A stretch of 10,534 bases of DNA, from positions 1-10,534 of the forward strand of contig DXJA01000135.1 in assembly GCA_019056875.1 (NCBI GenBank). Direction: 5' to 3'. The stretch comes from Candidatus Jordarchaeum madagascarense (GTDB taxonomy: Archaea > Asgardarchaeota > Jordiarchaeia > Jordiarchaeales > Jordiarchaeaceae). The notes beneath the pieces were generated by a model. That model saw only the letters and a program-made list of their open reading frames with translations, was not told the origin of the DNA and did not search any database. Positions 1-7,100 of this stretch are shown piece by piece; positions within the stretch are counted from its first letter, which is position 1; each line of letters starts with the position of its first letter. The translations under genes and the position numbers were made by a program.

Positions 1-20
1 ATGAAAAAATAATAATTTAA
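1..20 (-). terminator. Possible oligo-T terminator after the acyl-CoA dehydrogenase gene
   Basis: On the minus strand this segment reads as an AT-rich run ending in TTATTATTTTTT, about 85-100 nt past the stop codon at 103. Archaeal RNA polymerase commonly terminates at oligo-T tracts without a strong hairpin. The call rests on composition only, and the window ends here. Confidence 0.3.
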
Positions 21-102
21 ATAAATGTGAAATTTGTACTCCTGTGTATTTTTAGATTTCTATCCTCGATTCTCCTTTCCACACTTCTAGTGATTTATTG
101 GT

Positions 103-1251
103 TCAGGATTTTAGTAGTTGTCCCGCTATCACCATTCTTTGAACTTCACTGGTTCCCTCGTATATTTCCAATACTTTGGCATCTCTGTAATATCTTTCTA
201 CTGGGTAGTCTTTCATGTATCCGTAGCCTCCGTGAATTTGCACCGCTTTTGATACCACTTCTGTGCACATTCTTGATGAGTAGAGTTTCGCCATGGCCAC
301 TTCTTTGGTGAATCGAGCTCCTTTGTCTTTTAGAAGCGCTGCTTGATGGGTTAGGAGTCGGGCTGATTCTATTTGGGTGGCCATTTCGGCTAGCATGAAT
401 TGGACTGCTTGAAATCTGGCGATGGGCCTGTTGAATTGCACTCTCTCCTGGGAGTACTTTAGTGCTTCTTCAAAGGCAGCCTGTGCGAGTCCCACGGCTT
501 GGGCGGATGCCCCTATTCTGGCAGAGTCGAGGATAGTCATGGCTATTCTAAAACCGTCTCCTTCTTTTCCCAAAAGGTTCTCCTTGGGTATTCTGCAATC
601 ATCAAACATTAGTTCAGAGTTGATCGCGGCACGCATACCCATTTTATCCTCTTTTGCCCCTGCACTAAAACCCGGGGTACCTTTTTCAACCAGGAATGCA
701 CTTATTGGCTTTCTTTTGGCTTCCTCGGCTGAAGGCGTTATAGCGAAGACAAGAGCCACTCCTGCCACGGGACCACTGGTGATGAATATTTTACTTCCGT
801 TCAGTATGTATTCATTTCCCTTTGGGGTGGCGGTGGTTCTTAGGGATTGCGCGTCGCTTCCCGCTCCCGGTTCGGTTAGGGCAAAAGCACCTATGATTTC
901 TCCTTTCGCTAATCTTGGAAGGAATTTTTTCTTCTGTTCTTCATTTCCGAATTGAACAATTGGTTGAGCACAGGCAGAGTTGTGGATCTGCAGGGTTAAA
1001 CCAATTCCACAGACCGCTCGGGATATTTCTTCTATCATTATCGCGTAGCTGACACTGTCCAGTTCTGAGCCCCCATACTGTTTGGGAATCTGTGCCCCCA
1101 GATATCCTTGCTCCGCCATCTTTTTTGTTTCTTCCCAGGGAAACTCGGCTTTTTCGTCCATCTCACGGGCCCGAGGAGCTAGTACGGTTTCCGCGAATTC
1201 TCTTACCGTACTTCTGATTAGTTCCTGCTCTTCAGTTAGGTCAAAATCCAT
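103..1251 (-). CDS. Acyl-CoA dehydrogenase
   Basis: This is a 382-residue FAD-dependent acyl-CoA dehydrogenase of the usual family length (about 380). Such enzymes oxidise an acyl-CoA to the trans-2-enoyl-CoA and pass electrons to ETF in the cytoplasm. Visible landmarks run in the expected order: an N-terminal helical domain starting DFDLTEEQ; the first family signature ALTEPGAGSDA near residues 124-134 in the beta domain; the helical C-domain with RVQFNRPIARFQ near 270-281; then QIHGGYGY (338-345) and IYEGTSEVQR (363-372). Glu365 in IYEGT is at the position of the catalytic base of the short/medium-chain type. ATG is chosen because GAGGTG lies 5 nt upstream. The gene follows a 168-bp gap after the roadblock/wHTH gene on the same strand and probably has its own promoter. 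No defect is visible. Acyl chain length cannot be read from the sequence; a branched- or short-chain substrate is possible. Confidence 0.96.
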   Translation of the reverse strand: MDFDLTEEQELIRSTVREFAETVLAPRAREMDEKAEFPWEETKKMAEQGYLGAQIPKQYGGSELDSVSYAIMIEEISRAVCGIGLTLQIHNSACAQPIVQFGNEEQKKKFLPRLAKGEIIGAFALTEPGAGSDAQSLRTTATPKGNEYILNGSKIFITSGPVAGVALVFAITPSAEEAKRKPISAFLVEKGTPGFSAGAKEDKMGMRAAINSELMFDDCRIPKENLLGKEGDGFRIAMTILDSARIGASAQAVGLAQAAFEEALKYSQERVQFNRPIARFQAVQFMLAEMATQIESARLLTHQAALLKDKGARFTKEVAMAKLYSSRMCTEVVSKAVQIHGGYGYMKDYPVERYYRDAKVLEIYEGTSEVQRMVIAGQLLKS

Positions 1252-1256
1252 AACAA

Positions 1257-1262
1257 CACCTC
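1257..1262 (-). promoter_or_regulatory. Ribosome binding site of the acyl-CoA dehydrogenase gene
   Basis: GAGGTG reads on the minus strand, 5 nt before the ATG at 1251. It matches the 3' end of archaeal 16S rRNA and fixes the start. Confidence 0.75.
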
Positions 1263-1337
1263 AGATACTAATAAAGAGTTTTCAAACCAATATTTCAGTT
1301 AATAGCATAAACCAATGAATTTCAAAGTACCATTTAG

Positions 1338-1348
1338 CTTATATAATT
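1338..1348 (-). promoter_or_regulatory. Candidate TATA box for the acyl-CoA dehydrogenase gene
   Basis: The minus strand reads AATTATATAAG, the best TATA-like string in the 168-bp gap between the two minus-strand genes. At the usual archaeal spacing, transcription would start near 1317 and give a leader of about 65 nt. A weaker AT-rich string at 1287-1296 would give a shorter leader, so the exact promoter is uncertain. Confidence 0.4.
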
Positions 1349-1419
1349 AATGATTTTTAAAACATTTGGAAAATTAGGAAATATAAATTATAAGCCTTTT
1401 TTCTGGTACTTTGAGACTG

Positions 1420-2052
1420 CTATGTCGGTGTCAGAGTGTGGGAAGGATGCAATAGCAGGATAGTTATCAGTCTGGTGTGTATCTTGTATTTTCCATCAAT
1501 TAGCTCTATTATTTCAGAATTAACTAGTTTGTCTAAAGCTTTCTTAGTAGTAGACTCGTCTATCCCCAACTCTTTGGTTACATCCTCCTTAGTTATTTCG
1601 AATTTTTCTACTATAGATTCCAGAATTTTTCCTATGGCTGTGTTGGAACCGTACCTCAAAATTTCGCAAATTTGGCGACCTTCCGGGTAGTTTAGTTTCA
1701 TTGAATTTATATTATAATCCTTCTCGTCCAAGGAGTCGAACCAGCCTGCGAAAGCTGCGAATCGTCCAACTAGGGAGAGTTGGGCTAAAGCAACCTTTTG
1801 CTCGCTGGCAAACTCTAATATGATGGATATGCCCGTTGATACGCGTAGAATTAGATAGTTCCCAGTGGAAAGAAAATCGCCCACCCTTAGTTGGGGGATA
1901 AGATTGATTAAATCCTTCAATATCTCATTGTCATCAAAGTTCTCCTGATATAAGATTTTCCCTGAGCTGGTAACCACAGCCCCTCCGATTGGCCTGCCAG
2001 AGCCACACTGTGCAAAAACATTCTTGAAAGCCAGTTCAGGGTTAATCTCCAA
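1420..2052 (-). CDS. Roadblock/longin-like domain protein with C-terminal winged helix
   Basis: From the TTG at 2052 this is 210 residues. Residues ~10-110 show the alternation expected of a roadblock/LC7-type domain: a helix, the hairpin GAVVTSSGKILYQE, a helix, the strands YLILRVS and SIILEFA, then a long helix ending LVGRFAAFAGWF. Roadblock proteins bind or regulate small GTPases, which fits the GTPase gene directly upstream. Residues ~130-192 look like a winged-helix domain: helices, a turn at ITKEDVTKELGI, a recognition-type helix ESTTKKALDKLVNS, and the wing IIELIDGKYKI. A DNA-binding or protein-docking role is inferred. The frame is open up to a GTG at 2061, followed by an ATG at 2058. 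TTG was preferred because GGGTGAT ends 4 nt before it, the same geometry as in the GTPase gene; ATG 2058 remains possible. It likely forms an operon with the GTPase gene (stop 2120). There is no signal peptide or membrane helix. Confidence 0.85.
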   Translation of the reverse strand: MEINPELAFKNVFAQCGSGRPIGGAVVTSSGKILYQENFDDNEILKDLINLIPQLRVGDFLSTGNYLILRVSTGISIILEFASEQKVALAQLSLVGRFAAFAGWFDSLDEKDYNINSMKLNYPEGRQICEILRYGSNTAIGKILESIVEKFEITKEDVTKELGIDESTTKKALDKLVNSEIIELIDGKYKIHTRLITILLLHPSHTLTPT

Positions 2053-2119
2053 AAGCATCACCCGGCGGAAACACTTTCTAAACTTTTTTTTACATTAAAA
2101 TTTTATCCTGATTCAGGGT

Positions 2120-2665
2120 TTAATTAGTTTTTTTATTCACTGAAAGATATATCTTCGCTACAACTTTTACTAGATCCTGTAATAGTTCATCGGTGCCCTT
2201 ACCGTACAGTGCTGAGGTTTCAAAATAGTTTATTCCCAGTTTTTCACAGAATTCCTTTGCCTTCTCTTGAGAGATGTGTCCTTTATCCACTCTTCTGATG
2301 TCTATTTTATTTCCCACTATTATCTTGGGAATACCGTCAACACCCTCTTGCTTCATGATTTTCAGCCATTCGTTAATCTCACTGAGGGTTTTGGGCTGGG
2401 TTACATCAAACATCAGAATAGCAGCTTTAGCCCCCTTATAAAAGGCACCAGAAATATCACGAAACTGAATCTGACCCCCGATATCCCAAAAATGGAGCGA
2501 AACCTCTTGCTCAGCATGCTTGGTATCAATCATTCCGAATTCGACTCCAATAGTGGTTTTGTATATGGGGTCTACTAGTCCTTCTGTGTATCTCTGTTTT
2601 AGTGTGGTTTTGCCCACACCGCCGCTTCCTAACAGGAGTATTTTGAATATGTATTTGTCTGCCAA
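2120..2665 (-). CDS. Small Ras-superfamily GTPase (Rab/Arf-like)
   Basis: Counted from the TTG at 2665 this is a 181-residue GTPase, almost only the G domain. All five G motifs are present: the P-loop GSGGVGKT (13-20, Lys19 and Thr20); TTIGVEF with switch I Thr38; DIGGQ (61-65) with the catalytic Gln65; NKID (119-122); and ETSAL (149-153). DIGGQ lies between the Arf form DVGGQ and the Rab form DTAGQ, so it is not assigned to a eukaryotic subfamily. The C-terminus (VNKKTN) has no cysteine for prenylation, and there is no N-terminal Gly for myristoylation, so stable lipid anchoring is unlikely. The frame is open to a GTG at 2674, but the only good Shine-Dalgarno, GAGGTGA, covers that GTG and lies 5 nt before the TTG. 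A roadblock-like gene follows and a longin gene diverges from it. These are the partner folds expected for such a GTPase. Confidence 0.96.
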   Translation of the reverse strand: MADKYIFKILLLGSGGVGKTTLKQRYTEGLVDPIYKTTIGVEFGMIDTKHAEQEVSLHFWDIGGQIQFRDISGAFYKGAKAAILMFDVTQPKTLSEINEWLKIMKQEGVDGIPKIIVGNKIDIRRVDKGHISQEKAKEFCEKLGINYFETSALYGKGTDELLQDLVKVVAKIYLSVNKKTN

Positions 2666-2670
2666 GCGGG

Positions 2671-2677
2671 TCACCTC
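2671..2677 (-). promoter_or_regulatory. Ribosome binding site deciding the GTPase start
   Basis: The minus strand reads GAGGTGA, then 5 nt, then TTG at 2665-2663. The in-frame GTG at 2674 lies inside this site, so using GTG would leave the gene without a Shine-Dalgarno. The downstream TTG is favoured. Confidence 0.6.
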
Positions 2678-2718
2678 ACTTACAGTATTCGTTGCTGGGA
2701 TTTTTATTTTCCGCTAAG

Positions 2719-2727
2719 AATAAATAG
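2719..2727 (-). promoter_or_regulatory. Candidate TATA box for the GTPase-roadblock operon
   Basis: CTATTTATT on the minus strand would place the transcript start near 2697 and give a leader of roughly 30 nt that contains the GAGGTGA site. It lies in the 122-bp divergent gap (2666-2787) shared with the longin gene. Confidence 0.4.
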
Positions 2728-2757
2728 CTTTTGTTCCTTAAGAGTTTTTATCAAATG

Positions 2758-2765
2758 TTTATAAT
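2758..2765 (+). promoter_or_regulatory. TATA box of the double-longin gene, probably leaderless
   Basis: TTTATAAT is centred about 26 nt before the TTG at 2788. This is the normal distance from an archaeal TATA box to the first transcribed base. The mRNA would then start at or next to the start codon, which agrees with the lack of a good Shine-Dalgarno (only GTGGGG, 9 nt upstream). Confidence 0.5.
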
Positions 2766-2787
2766 CAGATTAGTGGGGTTTTGATAT

Positions 2788-3765
2788 TTGATACACGCTT
2801 TGCTAGTTATTACCCAGGATGGAATGGGGCACCTCATACATGATGATGGTTTGGGCATCAATTTCACCCTTTTTTCGGGCATGTTGATGACTTTGAACAA
2901 GTTTCTTACTCAGATTTTTGGTAGGGAGCACCTTTATCGAGAAATTGAACTTGGATTGTACACGCTTTTGCTTAAGGAGACTGATAAGGGTCTTTGGGTA
3001 TGCATCCATGACGTTTCGGACAACATGGAGCTCATGTACTCTAAATTGGATGAACTAGTTAGCCTACTTGGGAAAAATGTGGATTTTGAAAAGGATTCGA
3101 AGGCAACTATTGAGCTTGACACTAAAACAAGGAAAAGTATTGAGAAAATCATCAAAGTAAAGGTCGTGCCTCAGGCACTTCAATCCTTCATAAATAAGGA
3201 GATTAAATGGCTTTCTGAGGGACGAATGATAAACATTATTCTACAGAACATCTATCTGGTTTCTTTGGAGGGAGGCATAGCTGCCAGCTGGGAAAAAGAA
3301 ACCAAACCAGATCTTGGTATTAGTTACGCCTGTTTAAACATGCTCAAAAGTGTGCCCAATAAATCCAATTTGAAACTCGAGTTTTCCAGCAGCCATGAAG
3401 CGGGGACTGAGGAATGGCGCCTCAGAAGGATAGGGGACAGCGAATTTTTCCTCTTCATAAGGGCAATCATGAATGAAGGCTCTAGGGCGCTCTTCGAAAT
3501 CCTAGTTGACAGAATTGTACACGGTTTAATGAATACTCTGAAAAAGAAAGGCCCGGTAAAAGAAATCACGGAGCCCAATGCTCTGCTTCCACCACAGAAG
3601 CTCTTAGCAACTCTGAGGGAAAGAAAGGCGGTTACCTCCAAGAAATGGGATGAAATCCCAAAGGACGAGGAACTGATGGAAAGCCTCGAAACACTTGTCC
3701 AGAAAGTAGCCAAAAGAATCCAAGCCCTCTCCGCAATCACAGAACTAAACGACGAAGAAGACTAA
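2788..3765 (+). CDS. Protein with two longin-like domains
   Basis: This 325-residue soluble protein is not a named family to me. Residues 1-98 have a longin-type pattern: an opening strand IHALLVIT, the turn QDGMG, a strand, a helix LFSGMLMTLNKFLTQIF, strands LYTLLLKE and LWVCIHDVS, then a helix KLDELVSLL. Residues ~153-252 repeat this plan: IYLVSLEGGIAASW, the helix SYACLNML, the strand SEFFLFIRAI, and a long helix RALFEILVDRIVHGL. LGINFTLFSGML and LGISYACLNML align at the same place in each half. A charged helical tail follows (260-325). Longin and roadblock folds are common in small-GTPase regulators, and a GTPase gene diverges from this one, so a GTPase partner or GEF-like role is inferred. 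TTG is used because TGA at 2782 closes the frame upstream and the next ATG (codon 13) would remove the first strand. Confidence 0.88.
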   Translation: MIHALLVITQDGMGHLIHDDGLGINFTLFSGMLMTLNKFLTQIFGREHLYREIELGLYTLLLKETDKGLWVCIHDVSDNMELMYSKLDELVSLLGKNVDFEKDSKATIELDTKTRKSIEKIIKVKVVPQALQSFINKEIKWLSEGRMINIILQNIYLVSLEGGIAASWEKETKPDLGISYACLNMLKSVPNKSNLKLEFSSSHEAGTEEWRLRRIGDSEFFLFIRAIMNEGSRALFEILVDRIVHGLMNTLKKKGPVKEITEPNALLPPQKLLATLRERKAVTSKKWDEIPKDEELMESLETLVQKVAKRIQALSAITELNDEED

Positions 3766-4052
3766 TATACAACCAATATTAAAATACACTTCAAAGAACA
3801 TAATAGTAATATTTTAAACTTGGCACTTGGACTCTGAGAAAGCCTAGTTTTTCATAACAAATAACACATTTTATTCTTGTAATTATCACCCTCCCCTGCT
3901 GTAGCATTTCGAAAAAAAAATTCAGTACACAATCAGTGGTTTCAGGGTAGAATACTTCATACTTTGTGTTCTCGCGTTACCATCAATTCGGGCTAAGTTT
4001 TGAACATCTTTAAAATTGTTGGTAAAGAAAGAAATTTATCAGTCCGTTTCAA

Positions 4053-4064
4053 GATATTTTATTA
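4053..4064 (+). promoter_or_regulatory. Candidate TATA box for the ligase-Ig gene
   Basis: GATATTTTATTA lies about 55 nt before the ATG, giving a predicted transcript start near 4084. A second AT-rich candidate, AAATTTATC, is at 4032-4040 behind the purine-rich GGTAAAGAAAG and would give a longer leader. Confidence 0.4.
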
Positions 4065-4082
4065 AGGGTGGGTAAGCACTTC

Positions 4083-4114
4083 AACCACCTGACTTCTATA
4101 ACCAGAGAGTGGTT
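4083..4114 (+). promoter_or_regulatory. Leader hairpin abutting the start codon
   Basis: AACCAC (4083-4088) is the exact reverse complement of GTGGTT (4109-4114), with a 20-nt loop. The right arm ends 2 nt before the ATG and covers the only weak Shine-Dalgarno-like bases (GAGTGG). If formed in the mRNA, it would affect ribosome access. A 6-bp stem is modest evidence. Confidence 0.3.
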
Positions 4115-4116
4115 AA

Positions 4117-7100
4117 ATGAGTAGCACACGGCTTCCTTTTACTCAAGGCGTTGAAATGGAGATTCAGATTGTAGATCAGAGTGGCTTTCTACTTCAAGGT
4201 CAGCGTCTCATAAAGACGTGGGATTACCTATTTAAGCGTGCGGAAGCCGTTATGCAAAAAACGGTGCTTGATGGTGCTCCCAGTATTGTAAGGGAAAAAT
4301 TTGTTCGCTCACGGCGTGTGGAGATGGAGCGCCAGGGGAGGAAATTACCATATATTAGTATAAGCTACAGGATGCCGGGCGGTAAAACCATTGAGATTTA
4401 TGCTTTCGGCCCGGATCCGAACATAAGTCAGGTTACTTGGATTCTTGAACTGGTAACCCCACCCTGCGAGACAATGGAAGAGTTGGGATGGTGGATAAAT
4501 TCCCTTTACAGAGTTGCTCTGAACTCCCTGCCGAGTGGTTTCGGAATCATATCCATTGGCTTTAACCCTAAAGAAGCTGAGTATCGTAGCGGAGTCACCT
4601 TCGGTGACCATTACCATATTGGTCTATCTGAAACCAGGGATAGACTTGCCGCGTATAATCTACTGCGTTGTTTTATTCCCCACCTTGTTGCACTTTCTGT
4701 GAATTCTCCATTCATAAATGAGGCACCTACTGGAAGCGTTAAAATCAAGAAAGCCCCCAAGGTTTTCATTTTGGCTCAGAATAGTGTGAGAAGTCTCAGG
4801 CTCAAATTCAACAAGGGCCAGACGGGACCCGCAGACAAGGACCATTATATCCCATTTCTTGAGAGGCTTGACAGGAAATTATTTGACCGGATAGTGAACA
4901 GAGAGCCTCCTGATGACAGGTATGTTGACATGTTTCCGTTCACCGACTATGGAACAATTGAGATCAGAGTGTTTGATAGTCAGTTTAGTATTTCCCGCAG
5001 GCTTGCCTTGGTTGCCATTATTCAAGCCCTAGCTTATAAGGGCGTAAGGCTTGCCAAGTCCGGCCAGAGGTTGCCAGATGTAAATTCCGAGGTTCTGGTG
5101 AACACCCGAGACAAGGCTATTGAATTTGGACTCTTTGGTAAATTCTTCGGAGATGAGAGGCTGAACAGTTCAAGCAAATGGTTTGCAAAATACTACAACC
5201 TTAATCCCGACGATGAGAAGCCGAACACAAAGCTTTTTGAAGCCGTCCAAAGTATGCTAAGGTTTATTCAAAGCGAGGTTAAGGAGCTAGGTTTCCAAGA
5301 ATATATTAAGCCTGTTTTAACCTCTGTTATGGGAAGCCGCCAACTTCAGCCTCCCTGCTCTCCCGCCGACTTTCTACTTTACCTCTACCAGTCTTCAGGC
5401 GCCGACTTTAGACGAGTTAACTCAAATCTTGTTAAGCTAACCGAAGACTTTTGCACAAATCTATCAGAAGACCCAATAACTAGGCTTTTCGGAATCCCTG
5501 AGGTGGCTGAAAAGGAAATTGTTGCGCGCCCAGCGTCTGCTGTTGCACCTGTTGCTGCGCCTGTAATCGCCGTTAAGGGTTCCGCCTCTGTGGATAAGAG
5601 TCTGGTTGTTGCCGAGGAGCGAATTCCCTTCAAACTGAGTCTTATGTCTAATAGCAGTTCTGAGGTTAGGGCAACGGTTCTTGGAAAGGTTTTATCAAGA
5701 GAGAGTGGGGAGGACGCTGTTATTTTCTCAGCGGTAAAGGAAGTTAACCTTAAGCCGGGCAGAGAGTCCCTATTAAGGGAAAGCACTGTCCGCCTTTCAG
5801 TACCCTTTGGAGCCTTCTCCAAGCCTAAGACATGTTACCTCCAGTTTACAGTGCGTGACGAAGAGAAAAACGAGTTAACCCAAATAAAGACCAATACCTT
5901 CAGGGTGGTCGCTACACCCGACATCACAATAAAAGCTTCTCCGGTTTACAAAAAATTTAATGAAGGAGAAACCTACGACATAGGTTTCCAAGTAACAAAC
6001 AAAACAACTCAGTTCCCTGGAAGATATCAGATACGCGTTTACAGAAGACTCCCCAGTGGAGTTTCAAAAATGGAACTAGAAAAAAATCTTACCAGCCTTA
6101 AAACAGGAAAAATCCCTTACAAGCTAAAAGTGACCGGAGAAATTGCAAAAGAAACATATCTGAAAATAAGAGCACAGGTCCTCTACAAAGGACGAGTAGT
6201 TGGTGAGCATGAAACCCCTAATATAGAAATCATCCCGAAAGAAGTACCTGCACCAGAACCGCCGAAACCAAAAGTTCAGGTAATAGCAAGACTCCCCACC
6301 CAAACCCAACCACAGCAGGTAACCCGAAAGGTAAAACCCCAACCTAAAAGTTTGAAAGTTCTACCTAAAGCACAGCCACAACGTGTACAACCTAAGACAA
6401 CACTCAAACCGCATCCCCGTCCCCAGCCTCAAAAAATAAAGAAAATTGATAAGGCAAGGCCTGCGCTGAAGTTGAGGGTAGTTACACCCACAGTGAAGCC
6501 TACTCCTTCTAGAAAAATGAAAGCTGAGAGGAAGATGCCGAAACCTTCAGTTTCTAAGGCTTCAAGGAAGGCGGCTGCATCCAAGACGAAGAAATCTGCT
6601 GCGCGCAAACCTACTGTGCGACGAGTCGTAAAACCCAAGCCTAAAGCTTCCAAGAAAAGAGTGCAGCCAGTTCAGCGCAAATCGAAGACTGCTAAAAAAA
6701 TTAAAGTGACCAAGACAGCTCGTAGACCAGCGGCTACTAGGCCCGCTGTAGGAAAGAGAGTGAGGGAGTCGAAGGCTGTCCGTTTTTCTGTCGTTGAGCG
6801 CCCAAAGGTTTCTCTCTACATTAAGCCTAGGGAGAAAGAATTGGTTCTTGGCTCTGGCTGCAATTTTGATATTGAGGTGAAGAATCTTAATCCCGGCATG
6901 ACAGGTAATTACTGGTTAAATCTTTACTACTGTCCTGCAGGTGGAGAGGAGATTCTTGTAAACCACAAAATGTTCAAGTTAGCAGATAATAAGAAAATAA
7001 AGTACAAATTCGGAATGAATAATCTTCCTAAGACTAGAAGCTTTAGGCTGAGGGCCGAGATTCTTTATCAGGGAATAGTTATAGAGAAGCTTGATTCGGT

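Larger units (their letters stand above)
3766..4116. other. 351-bp gene-free region between the longin and ligase genes
   Basis: No open frame with coding character or a start signal is seen on either strand. The region is AT-rich and holds a T5 run (3848-3852) that could end the longin transcript. A run of nine A (3912-3920) would be a T-run on the minus strand, but no minus-strand gene precedes it. The promoter and hairpin of the following gene lie at its right end. No tRNA fold was recognised. Confidence 0.6.

Noticed and set aside
27..955. Plus-strand open frames at 27-311 and 422-955 opposite the acyl-CoA dehydrogenase.
   Set aside because: They lie in or mostly within a gene with full family motifs, have no start signals and low-complexity translations; antisense shadows.
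2107..2117. Near-palindrome CCTGATTCAGG between the GTPase and roadblock genes.
   Set aside because: The 5-bp arms with a single central base cannot form a useful hairpin, and the length is unremarkable; no second copy was noticed.
3912..3920. Nine consecutive A, a T-run terminator if read on the minus strand.
   Set aside because: No minus-strand gene or stable stem precedes it between 3921 and 4116; most likely plain AT-rich spacer.
5920..6440. More A-rich codon use in this part of the ligase-Ig gene, considered as a transferred or recombinant segment.
   Set aside because: The Lys/Pro/Gln-rich protein composition explains much of it, the frame is unbroken and both flanks encode related Ig-like domains.
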